From: Vibrio tetraodonis
GTDB taxonomy: Bacteria; Pseudomonadota; Gammaproteobacteria; Enterobacterales; Vibrionaceae
Reading direction: 5' to 3'
NCBI RefSeq assembly: GCF_003350295.1
Contig: NZ_QLYY01000013.1
Location: 119,739-183,738 of the forward strand
DNA length: 64,000 nucleotides
A program made the position numbers and the translations under genes. Positions 10,706 to 20,513 of this stretch are shown here, one piece after another. Below the pieces are notes generated by a model. The model saw nothing but the letters and a program-made list of their open reading frames with translations. It did not search any database and was not told the DNA's origin. The first letter of the stretch is position 1, and each line of letters starts with the position of its first letter.

Positions 10706-11503
10706 ATGACAAGGATATACTTGGTTCTAATCTGCGCACTCATTACTCTTTCTTTTAAATCCTATGCAAGCAATCACCTTCAGCAGGTGAAGATATGTAT
10801 GGGAGACGGCAGCCCTTGGGTGCCTTATACAATATGGGACGAAAGTCTTACCAAAGTTAAAGCAACCGATATCACGGGAATTTTGCCCGACCTAGTCAAA
10901 GAGATTTTCAGTAAAACCCGCTACGAATACGTCATCTCTCCCATGCCTTGGTCGAGGGTGATGCGCAACATGCAGTCCAAAGAGTCAGAATGTGATGTCG
11001 CGTTATCAGCAAGCTTTAAGCCCGAGCGAGTCGAGCTCATGTACTACTCCTTCCCTTTGTACAAGTTCAGAATTGGCTATTTCTATACGGGCAGTGACAG
11101 TGTCTGGGTGGACTTATCGAATATCAACAAGAATAAGGCATGTGGCATAGTGGGTTACAACTACGATAACTTTAACTATAAAAATGATATAAAACTTGTC
11201 GATAATGCATCTAAAGCATTGAGTCTATTAAGCAAAAATCGTTGCCAGATATTCTTAAGTGAAATTGACCCTATTTTGTATGGAATGGAAAAAGGTCTGT
11301 ATCAAATCGATCAAGAGATATATGACTCACAGGATAACCTGCTGTACAAGGTCATTAATGAAAAGGTGTATCACTTGGTCGTGAACAAACAAAGTAAAAA
11401 TGCCGAAGCCTTATTAGCCGAACTTAATCAAAGACTGGTCGAAATGCATTACGATGGCACGTCCGATGCAATTAAATCCAAGTATTTGAAGAAGTTTGAA
11501 TAA
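10706..11503 (+). CDS. Periplasmic solute-binding protein, SBP_bac_3-like
   Basis: A 265-residue exported protein with a signal peptide (about residues 1-21, LICALITLSFKSYAS). The remainder resembles the family 3 periplasmic binding fold used by amino-acid ABC transporters and signalling receptors: an early segment on a ligand-site theme (MGDGSPWVPYT), then GILPDLVKEIF and MPWSRVMRNMQSKE. No permease or ATPase gene is nearby, and Vibrio genomes carry many such orphan proteins. It could therefore act with a distant transporter or sensor kinase. The ligand is unknown. Confidence 0.75.
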   Translation: MTRIYLVLICALITLSFKSYASNHLQQVKICMGDGSPWVPYTIWDESLTKVKATDITGILPDLVKEIFSKTRYEYVISPMPWSRVMRNMQSKESECDVALSASFKPERVELMYYSFPLYKFRIGYFYTGSDSVWVDLSNINKNKACGIVGYNYDNFNYKNDIKLVDNASKALSLLSKNRCQIFLSEIDPILYGMEKGLYQIDQEIYDSQDNLLYKVINEKVYHLVVNKQSKNAEALLAELNQRLVEMHYDGTSDAIKSKYLKKFE

Positions 11504-11555
11504 GCGATAAGTCCATGGCGCAACGTTTACAATCAGAGCACAACTACTTAAACAT

Positions 11556-12485
11556 CTAGCCAGTGAAACAATACAACCTATGATAAGAAAGATATCTTTC
11601 CTGCTCCTCGGTAAAGCTTCCAACATTGAGTGGGTATTTAACGCCCCATACATGCAGCACTGACACCACCTTTTCGCTCGCAACTAACAAATCCCCATTT
11701 TGGGCAAACGAAATCCATCCTTTATCAAATAGCTTATCTATATGGGGAGATAGCAAAAGACCATTATTACCATCTAAACGTTCTTGATTATTACAATCTC
11801 TCCATGGTTTACAATGGCTTGCAATTAGAAACGACTTTTGTTCTAAACCGGTCACTCGGCAACAAGATTCAATACGCTCGAGGTTTTTCCTATATCTACC
11901 TTGGCCCTTTCTTGCAGTGATTAGCTGTTCCTTTTCAGTTCCGGTAATACTAGGATCCAAGCGAATGGCATCTGCAACATTCGCTTCGCGGACTTCACAT
12001 TCAGGATCACTATCTAAGCAATATGATGTGTTGTCATATTCGAAACTAGCGAGTTCGAAAAGAGTATGTGCTAAGTCTTCACTAATACTTGCTAAATAAC
12101 AGCCCTGATTTCCATTTCCTGATTTCTGAATGGGAGAGTATTTTTCTGGAAGGTATGGTCTAATTTGTTCAATATGATCTTTCGGCCGAAAGGGTTTATC
12201 AAAAACCATCCAATCTACTTTGACTAACCAACCCTCATTATCCCAATAACTTCCTTTATCACCAAAATCATCTGGTTTAGTCGCAGAAATGAATGACTCT
12301 ATAACTTCGCCGGCCGCTCTTATTTCAGCAAATGCAAAAGAAAATACAATATCCCCGACTCGAGTCTGGGGCATGTTTTCGTAACTTTGGTTTCTGGCGC
12401 CATTAGCGTTTGTCTTTGGCGACCAAATGTAACCACCTGTAATTTCTTCTTTGTAAGTCTGCTTATGATTTACCCACCAGTACAT
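11556..12485 (-). CDS. EVE-like (PUA-fold) / HNH endonuclease
   Basis: A 309-residue two-domain protein. The N-terminal ~140 residues (YWWVNHKQTY, GGYIWSPKTNANGARNQSYENM, GDIVFSF) resemble the EVE/PUA-type domains that read modified bases. The C-terminus has an HNH nuclease core (SHCKPWRDCNNQERLDGNNGLLLSPHIDKLFDKGWISF), in which the His, Asn and second His of the fold can be seen. Related fusions act as modification-dependent (type IV-like) restriction nucleases against phage with modified DNA. It stands alone on the minus strand with no methyltransferase beside it, which suits modification-dependent restriction. The function is inferred; the domain calls are fairly sure. Confidence 0.75.
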   Translation of the reverse strand: MYWWVNHKQTYKEEITGGYIWSPKTNANGARNQSYENMPQTRVGDIVFSFAFAEIRAAGEVIESFISATKPDDFGDKGSYWDNEGWLVKVDWMVFDKPFRPKDHIEQIRPYLPEKYSPIQKSGNGNQGCYLASISEDLAHTLFELASFEYDNTSYCLDSDPECEVREANVADAIRLDPSITGTEKEQLITARKGQGRYRKNLERIESCCRVTGLEQKSFLIASHCKPWRDCNNQERLDGNNGLLLSPHIDKLFDKGWISFAQNGDLLVASEKVVSVLHVWGVKYPLNVGSFTEEQERYLSYHRLYCFTG

Positions 12486-12864
12486 ACTTCACTCTAGTTG
12501 CATATCAAACTTAATGCCGAGTGTTGCACATCACTTTTATAAATCCTACATATTATCTCTTAAATCATTGGAATTATTTAAAAATAAGATATTCATCCAC
12601 TGTTAGATTGAACTATAGATAGTTGATACCAGGCTCTAATGTCAGGAAAGATATTTCGTTTTCATCCGCACTCTGACATCAACTAATTCATTGCGTTTAT
12701 GAACATTAAGCATTATTACTAAGCTAAAAAGGCTGCTTGAAAATCTCAAGCATGGCTAAAAGTGCCTACATCGCTTTTCATAATATTTTACGAAATAGTA
12801 TGCCCCTACTTGGAAATTTAGGCGCTGCAATTATTTTCAAAATAATATTAACACCAATGCAATA
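12486..12864. other. AT-rich intergenic region without a clear gene
   Basis: This stretch of 379 bases has no supported gene. It holds the upstream region of the minus-strand HNH gene at its left end and a small hairpin (TGCTTGA at 12734-12740, TCAAGCA at 12746-12752) that may terminate the minus-strand gene at its right. Confidence 0.4.
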
Positions 12865-13536
12865 TTAATTATGACACTTACCACACCCTTTACTGCTACC
12901 TCCCCCACTATTAAAAGGTCGAGGCACAAAATTGGAACCCGAGTTTAGACCTGAAGTAGTACTCATAATCGTCAAAGGAGGCCGCGGCTTGCCTTGATTA
13001 CTAATAATGTTTTGTGTCAATGCACCAGCGACTAGCGGACCCACAACGGGTGCTAGAGGACCTGTTGCAGCACCTACACCAGTACCAATCACAGTACCTA
13101 CAATTGTCGGAGCAACCTGCACATTAGACCCTCCAGCCAAAGAGGTTCCAGCAGAACTACTTAAATTAGATATAACTGCTGTTGCTATATTAGCCGCAGA
13201 CCGTTTTTTACGGACTTTTGGGGCAGCATATATATGTATGTAACCGTCCATAACCACAAGATGGGTATCGTCAAAAGTAGTAACCCTAAATTGGTCTGGA
13301 ACTTTCGCACTTTCCCCTGGATACACTAAACCAAATACATTTCTATCAATATCAGATAGCTCAACAATTTCTGTGCCAAATTCTGAATTATGAATATATA
13401 CAAATTGATACTCTGACTCTAAACAATAGCTGATACCTGCCGATAATTTATACGTAGTATTTTTGGTTAGCTGATGACAAATAGAAGCATTTGAGGAGAG
13501 TGAGAAAAATAATAACAAAAATAACAACCTTGACAT
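12865..13536 (-). CDS. Secreted glycine-rich protein of unknown function
   Basis: The ATG at 13536 is preferred over an upstream in-frame GTG at 13545 because AAAGG lies eight bases before it. The 223-residue product has a signal peptide (SRLLFLLLFFSLSSNAS), a folded-looking domain of about 90 residues with two Cys, then a basic RKKR site. A hydrophobic Gly/Ala-rich stretch follows (GTVIGTGVGAATGPLAPVVG), reminiscent of glycine-zipper or membrane-inserting segments. The tail is Gly/Ser-rich and ends in CGKCHN, which formally contains a CXXCH motif. I do not recognise the family. In the chromosome before transposon insertion it would lie downstream of guaC on the same strand. Confidence 0.6.
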   Translation of the reverse strand: MSRLLFLLLFFSLSSNASICHQLTKNTTYKLSAGISYCLESEYQFVYIHNSEFGTEIVELSDIDRNVFGLVYPGESAKVPDQFRVTTFDDTHLVVMDGYIHIYAAPKVRKKRSAANIATAVISNLSSSAGTSLAGGSNVQVAPTIVGTVIGTGVGAATGPLAPVVGPLVAGALTQNIISNQGKPRPPLTIMSTTSGLNSGSNFVPRPFNSGGGSSKGCGKCHN

Positions 13537-13551
13537 TCCATACACCTTTAA

Positions 13552-13803
13552 ATGAGAATAAAAACAAGATTCGATATCATATGGAATTATGCAACAGTGT
13601 CAATATACAAAATATGCAAATGCTTTATTATTGTCCTGTTTTCTTTGACCTTGAGCGTTTTAACAAATACATTACTACAAGACATGAAATACTTAGGTTT
13701 TATAGAATACAGTGCGGGCATAAATGCCGGTTTTATAAGCTTTTTTTCTTTCACTTCAATAGCACTTGTAAACTATGTTGAAAAAAAGAAAGGTTGGGGT
13801 TAA
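13552..13803 (+). CDS. Possible small two-helix membrane protein
   Basis: An 83-residue frame with two likely membrane helices (around residues 18-42 and 55-72) and a basic C-terminus (VEKKKGWG). It starts 15 bases from the divergent secreted-protein gene. No convincing ribosome binding site precedes the ATG, and no family is recognised, so it may be spurious; the membrane-like composition is the main support. Confidence 0.3.
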   Translation: MRIKTRFDIIWNYATVSIYKICKCFIIVLFSLTLSVLTNTLLQDMKYLGFIEYSAGINAGFISFFSFTSIALVNYVEKKKGWG

Positions 13804-13881
13804 ATCATTCGCAGAATTTGAGCTGCTATCTCAGTAAAGTAGATCTATAGTCACAACAAGTTAGATATTTTCAGACAAAAA

Positions 13882-13899
13882 AGCCGCAAAAATGCGGCT
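13882..13899 (-). terminator. Displaced guaC terminator
   Basis: Read on the minus strand, this is an ideal rho-independent terminator: AGCCGC, five-to-six-base loop, GCGGCT, then six T. If the transposon 13916-56186 and one copy of GTATT are removed, it falls about 33 bases after the guaC stop codon at 56209. It therefore appears to be guaC's own terminator, now separated from the gene by 42 kb. Confidence 0.75.
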
Positions 13900-13910
13900 A
13901 TCATGAATTC

Positions 13911-13915
13911 GTATT
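13911..13915. repeat. Target-site duplication, left copy
   Basis: GTATT directly abuts the transposon's TGTTG terminus. The identical five bases are at 56187-56191, next to the other terminus. A 5-bp duplication is the Tn7-family hallmark. Confidence 0.92.
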
Positions 13916-13922
13916 TGTTGAA

Positions 13923-14018
13923 ACAACCATAAGGTGATATTTTTGTCCTTTTATTTTCATATACTTACCTAAAAACAACCATATGTTGATATCGCCAAAA
14001 ACAACCATACATTGATAT
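13923..14018 (+). repeat. Left transposon end: three TnsB-type binding sites
   Basis: Three direct copies of an ACAACCATA-N-NTGATAT element lie at 13923-13940, 13975-13992 and 14001-14018, starting seven bases inside the TGTTG terminus. Spacing is uneven, with a 34-base gap after the terminal site and an 8-base gap between the inner two, as is usual for Tn7-like ends. The sites closely resemble those described for the Vibrio cholerae I-F3 element. Confidence 0.9.
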
Positions 14019-14045
14019 TTTTGTGATAAACCGAGCTAATGCTGA

Positions 14046-14141
14046 GTATTAGTGTAAGAAAGTTTCTTACACTAATACGGTCGTTGTACCAAGCTTGGTT
14101 AATACTAAGCGAGCACACATTGAACTGAACTTCAATGTGTG
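14046..14141. repeat. Cluster of three palindromes inside the left end
   Basis: Three perfect inverted repeats follow one another: a 16-bp stem with a one-base centre (14046-14078), the 12-bp palindrome ACCAAGCTTGGT (14089-14100), and an 11-bp stem with a six-base loop (14114-14124 with 14131-14141). They lie between the TnsB sites and the druE stop. They could stop transcription leaving or entering the element, or bind a protein; no T run marks a standard terminator. Confidence 0.8.
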
Positions 14142-14189
14142 ATTAATAACCCAACAGTAATATGTATAGACAATACTGATTGGAAATAC

Positions 14190-17100
14190 CTACAACACGT
14201 TAACAGCAATCCAAGTGGACCAATTAGCACTGTTAGACACTTTAGCTAATTTATATACTTCAATTAACCTTTTTATCTGGTCGTGTGTGTTTCTCATAAA
14301 ATCAAACCGATGCATACCACCTGAGAGATCTAATCGCCAATAGCCAAACCCTTGATCTAGAGTGACTTCAACTATATCACCAGTAGAAAAATGCAACTTT
14401 ATCGCTCTTCGGTGCGGCACTTCTCTTTTATTGTCAATTATATTTATATCTACTGTTTTAGCGGCCATATGAGTCAACCATGCACCAAATATTGCTTTAT
14501 AGTCATCCCGATCATCCCAATCATGGTTTACCGTATAAGGATTTCTATTTTGTTCATCAAAGCAACTATTTACTTCTATTTGGCAATCTGATGTTCCTAC
14601 TAGTGCTTTGAGAACTTCCGCTAACAATAATAAAGAAACTGGGCTTTGGAGATACCGATCCGAATACGAAACACTCTTCAGTTCACCTTCTTTAAGTAGC
14701 TTTGTTAGTCGCTCATCTTTACTTTTTAATAACGTCAAAAAACCTCGACCGAAGTTTGAGAGCTGCCCATTTAATTCAGTCGCAATATCAACATGAACAG
14801 CTCCTAACAAGTGAGTTGGTTCTTTGGAGTCTAACTCAAAAGGAATTGTCGAGATTTCTGGTTCACTATAAGAAATAATGGAGATGTCTTCTGCTGTAAG
14901 CCAATGCTCTCCTGGGGTGGTGGCTCTAACGTCAAGGTTGGCTAATGTTGACCAACCACTACTTGTCAAGCCTTGGAAAACGATCGCCCCACACTCTTCC
15001 CCATATCTTAGATGAACTCCAATTTGTTGTATGTCCCTTAAGAAACTCACAATTTCTTCAGTAAATTCAATTTTAGGTACAACGACGGAAACCGCTATAT
15101 TCCTTGCTAATAGTTCATGCAATTTAGTTTTCATCAAGACGAGAGATGTATCCCACCCTTCTACTTCAGAAGAAAGAACAAACAAACATTCCAATACCTT
15201 TTCATTGAGTACATCGTTCAACTGCGCTTCGATAGTTTGGGGGCAGTACCTCCCATCCTTGATAAGATTTTGGTGCTTAGGCGATAGTGATACGTAATGC
15301 TTAAAATCCTTTCCTAACCATTCTATTGCTAACATGCGATCGAGTTTATCGGTATCGTGTTTCGAATCCGCTTCTAAGAGGCACTCAGGGCAAAACGCAT
15401 CACACTGCTTCCTACAATCAAGCTTTACAAGCAACCCATTCAATATTTCAGATATATGACATGGTGCTTTTGTCGCAAATCCAGCGCCTCCCCCAACACT
15501 GTCGAATAATTGAAGCACCAACGCATGTTGATTGTCACCAATGACTGTTGGTCGAACGCTATACTGGACCTCATTTGTCGAGACACCGAGTTGCTCTACT
15601 AAGCACTTCCGTAACGCTACAGCCAAAGTGGTAGCTATTTTTCGACCCTGCTCATTATCAGGTATGTATTCACCCGTTTTGGGATTCTTAATCACCAGTT
15701 CAAATACGTCTGTTCGAGAGTTAATACCCAAATGAATCGAAGACATTATCTTGGCAGCCCCGTCACAGTCCGCATGTCGACCTACTTCATCTTTATCGAA
15801 CTTACTAGGGCGCGGTGGTTTATGTGTCTTTTCAAAGTTAAGTGCGTTTGGCAACTCACCTTTCGCTGTCATTGACTCTGCACGACCACAAGCCATACAT
15901 AACGCATATCCTTTACCCGACAAACCAGAACTATGATGGAAGACCTTACCGTTATTATCAGAGACCATATATCCAAGTGCAGGCATTGGTAATGGAGTCG
16001 CTGTACCTGATGCAATAACCCAGGAAGGTTGAACGGGAACATAAACATTATTAGAAATATTATTCATTGGCTCTCGATAATAATCAGTGACAAACCCTGT
16101 AGGCTGAATTACTTTTTTGCGGCATTCCGTGTTATCAGGAATTGCTTGCCCACAAGCGATATTAGTACACACGAGATTACTCGAATCAGATTGTACTTCT
16201 AAATCAGTTTCGTAACCTGTCTGACCACACCTTGGACAACGCCAGGCTAGGTCAAACTTCTGAGAATCTTTCGCGCCATCAACGTGAATTTTTTGCCAAT
16301 TCAGAGAAATACCTGCCGCTCGATGTACTCGACCATCAAGCACTATTTCAGAACCAGGAGCATACTCGCGAATTGCAACAGCTAAATTTCGACTTGGCAA
16401 TCCTCGATTTATAGAAACATTATCTTCTCGATCGAGTTTACTTAGATTCCTAAATTGAAGCTGCCTTCTAAAATCGACGATATTATCAGTATCCAAGTTT
16501 ACGATATCCGTAGGGAACCCATATCCCGGGAGGAACGCCCTTGTTGCTAAATCCCGCAGCAAATATTCTCGACATAAACGGGACTTCTCACTATTTAGCT
16601 TAAAAGCATATGGACCATCAGGATCAACACCGACCAATTCATTTTCTATGTATTGATATTCATTTACCCACCGAGTGGTTATTTCCTCTATTTTCTTTGC
16701 TGAGATCTTACAAATTCGTGCCAAAGGAGCATTTCTCAACGCTGTACCTTTAACTAAAGTATACAAGGCTGATTGAAACTTCTTATCACACGTTTTCACC
16801 CAATTGATATAACGTTCTGCGATAGATTTTTCGTCATTTACCTTTGCATTAAACCACTCGAGATCTAAGTTAAATTTTTCTTTACTTGTTAAGCCAACTT
16901 CTTCGATTAAAAAACGCCCCATCAAAAATGAATTTACATGTCTCTGCACCAATTTCTCAGATGAAAATTCAACGTGTGGAGCAGGTATAACGGTGGTGAA
17001 TGGCCATTTCGGGTTGTTAAAAACCAACGAGTCATGAGGATTGCTTTTGCATAGCGTATAACTTATCGCTCTAGACTCTTTAGATCGGCCTGCCCGACCT

Positions 17101-20100
17101 GCGCGTTGAAGGTAGTTAGCAGGGTGTGGCGGTACATTATTCATCACTACCACAGTAATCCCCCCTATATCAACGCCCATTTCCATTGTTGTAGAGCAAT
17201 TGAGGACATTTTTCCTACCAACTTTAAACTCATCCTCATATATTTTAAGTCGCTCAGCGGATTGTTGCGCAGAGTGTTCTGCAGAAGAGTAGTAAAAACC
17301 ACCCTCTACTGTTCTGTCATTAATATCCGTCCACAAGTTTTGCTCTCTTAGTGCTTTCACTTCCGATGAGTTCGCAATAGCTTTGCGCGTTAAAATCAGT
17401 GAAAGCAAGAAGTCATCACTTCCTTCAAAAGCCCATACAGCCGGAAGTTTCACTTCTTCACATAGATTATCATCTAACTGACCTTTAAAGGGAATATACG
17501 GAGTGATTCCTTTGAACGTAGTATCCAACAGCTTGTTCGTAACTGGGCATATGTAAGCCGAATTCATCAATGAAAAGCTGACATTAGTCAAGTTCAAACT
17601 ATATTGTTTGTCTGCTGTTGAATCTTGCAAGATTTTCGAACCAGTTAACGCATTCCAAGCAGAAATCAACCAGCCATTAATAGTGTCTTCTCCTGACGTA
17701 CTCGTTATATCAATACCTGTGGCAATAGTGAGCAAATTGATTATACGCTGTTGACGTTTACTGCCTTTTCTTACTAGCGGCCAACTCTTTGCTCTGTTTT
17801 CATCGACATCACTCGCGTCAGGCCCTAATAAGGTTTTGGGAGAAAAGTGCATGCCGATCCAACGAATCCATTCACGATCAATGGTTATATAGGAGTTTTC
17901 GCGTACAAAGAAATCCAGACATACTTTAAGGTAATCGCGCCAATCTGTTACTATTAAGCCGTAATTTTCCCAAAGCTCCGGTACAACATCAATTTTATCC
18001 AATCCTGGGTAGACTATCTTAACCAAGCCCTGAGTTTCTAGACTGTTTCTATTTTTGGGTCGTCTAGCAAATTCTCTTGTCAGTAGCATTTGAGTCAGTC
18101 GTATAGGCCCAGTCGAATCATCAAATATTTCCGGCGACAACCTCTTGTTCTCTTTTAACATCGACTCTTTTAAATCATTATCTTGCTTAATAACATCAAC
18201 AAGATCAGACCAAGGGACCGTTTGAGGCACCGGTATAGCAACCGAACTACTAGCAATATTAATATATTCTTTTAGTGCTTTTGCGTCTTCAGGCATGGAT
18301 TGTTCGATGGATGGCAACATAACTCGTAGTTTTTCGATCGGCATACTCAAGTAGTCTTTCACCTGGTTAAGTAACGCCCCATCTATAACAACTTTGTCTT
18401 CAACATGCCTACGAAGCTCCTTAAATACTAGACCTCGCAACCGAGACCGCTCAGCTTCTTGTTGCATCCGAATTGACATTTTTGCGGTTCCTTGTCGGCT
18501 ATCGGTAAAGGTAATTAACCGACGTCCTCTCCCTGGAACGGAATTAGGACCTATCCTGGATTCTTTATCCACCTCAATATCTGAGCAGTACTCGAGTACT
18601 GTTGGTACCGCATTCGCCGTATAGAATGGCGCGCCTAATAGACCTCTTCGCAACGCTTTATTGTACTGACCTCTTCCTGAGTAACCACATTCACAACACT
18701 GTTGCGATTCACTCATCGACTTAGTCAACCTGATTGGACTCTTATCTAGAAAGCGTTCATGTCCAGCAATATCAAAACCCGTTAATAGGTAATCATCGCT
18801 CTGTTTTGAGCCAATAACGACTTGAGTATCACTTGCCGTTGCATTTTTAGAAAACTGATCTGAGCGCTCTTCATCCATCTCTTTTTCAGCTTCATCAAGT
18901 AGCGAAAACTCATCATTAATTTTTCCCGTCCACTGTTGCAAATGTCCATTGTGATCGGCTGCCAATAAATGAGGTTCGTTACAATCATTGCAAAACGCAA
19001 GTTCAAGCACTACCGCACCACAATGACATTTCTGACGATGTTCACTATACACATACCCAAATGGCCATGCGCCATTCAGTTTAGATTGTTTTTTATTCGG
19101 GCAGTTGGGGTCAATACAGCACCACAAGCCATGCAATGTTCGCTGAAAATAATGAGCTCTGAGTTTTAAAAATGCCTCACTATTATGGGAACTTTTAGTT
19201 CCTGTGCAAATATCTAACCATCGAGTTAACTCTGCTTCATCTAACTCATAAGGTTTTAATTTATCTATTAATTCAGCGTAATGTACTGGACCTATATTGT
19301 CTCCAGATAACAATTCTCGTATTTTCACAGCTAATGCTGAACTCGCTAAAGCAGAGTATCGACGTTCTGATACTTCCGAGTTTTGACTCCGCTTCTTCTC
19401 TTTGGGTTGTTCACCTTCTGGATCTATCGCTTCTATTTCACTGAGGGTTAAATTTGCTGGCGTTACTTTGGGCAACTTAGGAACAACACGTTTCCCCCCA
19501 ATGACAACTACCTGCTGTAGATCAACATTAGCTAACCTAGCAAGATATTGTTTTAGTTGCGTTTCAGCTTCTGCGCCCGCAATCGTTGCGGAAGTCGCAA
19601 TAAAGCGAATATCTTCAGGCTTAACATCAAAAGCTTGCATGACACGTCTTAATTGCAGAGCAAGCTCAGCGGCCTGGGAACCAACATACGTATGCGCTTC
19701 ATCTAGTACGATCCAACGCAACTTACCCTGCGACTTTTGGATAATGGGAGCATCAGCTTGCCTCACCAACATATACTCCAGCATGGTTCCGTTAGTTACC
19801 AAAATGGGTGCTGGATCGTCTCGCATCAACTTTCTAGAAAGAACTTCCTGAGGCTGCTTTCTTTGCCTTTGCCTATCTTGGGCTTTAAGGTCATTTGGGG
19901 TATTCCCGTTATACAAACAAAAACGAATATCTCCGTTAAAGTGCCTCGTCCAAGCATTTAGTCGTTCTTTCTGAGAATTTATTAACGCATTCAAAGGATA
20001 AAGAAATAACGCTCTCACTCCAGTTAGCGAATTGTTTATCTGTTGCGTTTCTCTATACAAATCTTCGAGTACTGGCACCATGAAGCACTCAGTTTTACCA

Positions 20101-20513
20101 GAGCCGGTACCACTGGTGATAATTTGAGATTGGGGTTGAAGATCAAGTAAGCCCCTCCATGCTTCTAATTGGTGTTTATATGGTCTTATCTCACGATTCA
20201 ACACATACTTACACTTGCAACTGCTGTCTTTTTTACACCCTTCTTTATGCGGTGCGACATCTAGCGCGTCTAGTAGTTCTGGGCTGAGTAGGTTGTTATG
20301 TTTAGGGTTAGAGAGGTCTTCTATCGTTATTTCGTCTGCTTCCCAAGCAAACATTTGCTCAAACACAGGACCATGAACAAACTTTTCATCCGTCTCCATC
20401 AACTCACTTAAATGGTTTCTAAGAGCGGGATTATTAATACCCAAAATACTCAAAGTTGACTCTTTTGCTCGGCTATTAGCTTGTTGTTTTAGGGTGGAAA
20501 AATATTGCTTCAT
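14190..20513 (-). CDS. druE: Druantia-type giant helicase DruE (DEAD/DEAH, DUF1998)
   Basis: A 2107-residue SF2 helicase. Walker A is TSGTGSGKT at about residues 133-141 and the DEAH box is VLDEAHTYVGS near 270; helicase motif VI is QRAGRAGRSKESR near 1180. A Cys-rich middle section has several CxxC pairs. The C-terminal DUF1998 part contains DSVGGGAGFA and CDAFCPECLLEADS. DruE is the hallmark of Druantia anti-phage systems, and the length fits. It starts directly at the end of the neighbouring druH gene, so the two form one minus-strand operon. The pair druH-druE corresponds to Druantia type III. The exact subtype assignment is from architecture, not alignment. Confidence 0.8.
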   Translation of the reverse strand: MKQYFSTLKQQANSRAKESTLSILGINNPALRNHLSELMETDEKFVHGPVFEQMFAWEADEITIEDLSNPKHNNLLSPELLDALDVAPHKEGCKKDSSCKCKYVLNREIRPYKHQLEAWRGLLDLQPQSQIITSGTGSGKTECFMVPVLEDLYRETQQINNSLTGVRALFLYPLNALINSQKERLNAWTRHFNGDIRFCLYNGNTPNDLKAQDRQRQRKQPQEVLSRKLMRDDPAPILVTNGTMLEYMLVRQADAPIIQKSQGKLRWIVLDEAHTYVGSQAAELALQLRRVMQAFDVKPEDIRFIATSATIAGAEAETQLKQYLARLANVDLQQVVVIGGKRVVPKLPKVTPANLTLSEIEAIDPEGEQPKEKKRSQNSEVSERRYSALASSALAVKIRELLSGDNIGPVHYAELIDKLKPYELDEAELTRWLDICTGTKSSHNSEAFLKLRAHYFQRTLHGLWCCIDPNCPNKKQSKLNGAWPFGYVYSEHRQKCHCGAVVLELAFCNDCNEPHLLAADHNGHLQQWTGKINDEFSLLDEAEKEMDEERSDQFSKNATASDTQVVIGSKQSDDYLLTGFDIAGHERFLDKSPIRLTKSMSESQQCCECGYSGRGQYNKALRRGLLGAPFYTANAVPTVLEYCSDIEVDKESRIGPNSVPGRGRRLITFTDSRQGTAKMSIRMQQEAERSRLRGLVFKELRRHVEDKVVIDGALLNQVKDYLSMPIEKLRVMLPSIEQSMPEDAKALKEYINIASSSVAIPVPQTVPWSDLVDVIKQDNDLKESMLKENKRLSPEIFDDSTGPIRLTQMLLTREFARRPKNRNSLETQGLVKIVYPGLDKIDVVPELWENYGLIVTDWRDYLKVCLDFFVRENSYITIDREWIRWIGMHFSPKTLLGPDASDVDENRAKSWPLVRKGSKRQQRIINLLTIATGIDITSTSGEDTINGWLISAWNALTGSKILQDSTADKQYSLNLTNVSFSLMNSAYICPVTNKLLDTTFKGITPYIPFKGQLDDNLCEEVKLPAVWAFEGSDDFLLSLILTRKAIANSSEVKALREQNLWTDINDRTVEGGFYYSSAEHSAQQSAERLKIYEDEFKVGRKNVLNCSTTMEMGVDIGGITVVVMNNVPPHPANYLQRAGRAGRSKESRAISYTLCKSNPHDSLVFNNPKWPFTTVIPAPHVEFSSEKLVQRHVNSFLMGRFLIEEVGLTSKEKFNLDLEWFNAKVNDEKSIAERYINWVKTCDKKFQSALYTLVKGTALRNAPLARICKISAKKIEEITTRWVNEYQYIENELVGVDPDGPYAFKLNSEKSRLCREYLLRDLATRAFLPGYGFPTDIVNLDTDNIVDFRRQLQFRNLSKLDREDNVSINRGLPSRNLAVAIREYAPGSEIVLDGRVHRAAGISLNWQKIHVDGAKDSQKFDLAWRCPRCGQTGYETDLEVQSDSSNLVCTNIACGQAIPDNTECRKKVIQPTGFVTDYYREPMNNISNNVYVPVQPSWVIASGTATPLPMPALGYMVSDNNGKVFHHSSGLSGKGYALCMACGRAESMTAKGELPNALNFEKTHKPPRPSKFDKDEVGRHADCDGAAKIMSSIHLGINSRTDVFELVIKNPKTGEYIPDNEQGRKIATTLAVALRKCLVEQLGVSTNEVQYSVRPTVIGDNQHALVLQLFDSVGGGAGFATKAPCHISEILNGLLVKLDCRKQCDAFCPECLLEADSKHDTDKLDRMLAIEWLGKDFKHYVSLSPKHQNLIKDGRYCPQTIEAQLNDVLNEKVLECLFVLSSEVEGWDTSLVLMKTKLHELLARNIAVSVVVPKIEFTEEIVSFLRDIQQIGVHLRYGEECGAIVFQGLTSSGWSTLANLDVRATTPGEHWLTAEDISIISYSEPEISTIPFELDSKEPTHLLGAVHVDIATELNGQLSNFGRGFLTLLKSKDERLTKLLKEGELKSVSYSDRYLQSPVSLLLLAEVLKALVGTSDCQIEVNSCFDEQNRNPYTVNHDWDDRDDYKAIFGAWLTHMAAKTVDINIIDNKREVPHRRAIKLHFSTGDIVEVTLDQGFGYWRLDLSGGMHRFDFMRNTHDQIKRLIEVYKLAKVSNSANWSTWIAVNVL

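Noticed and set aside
19402..19851. 149-codon plus-strand frame
   Set aside because: It lies fully inside druE on the opposite strand, with no ribosome binding site or recognisable motif.
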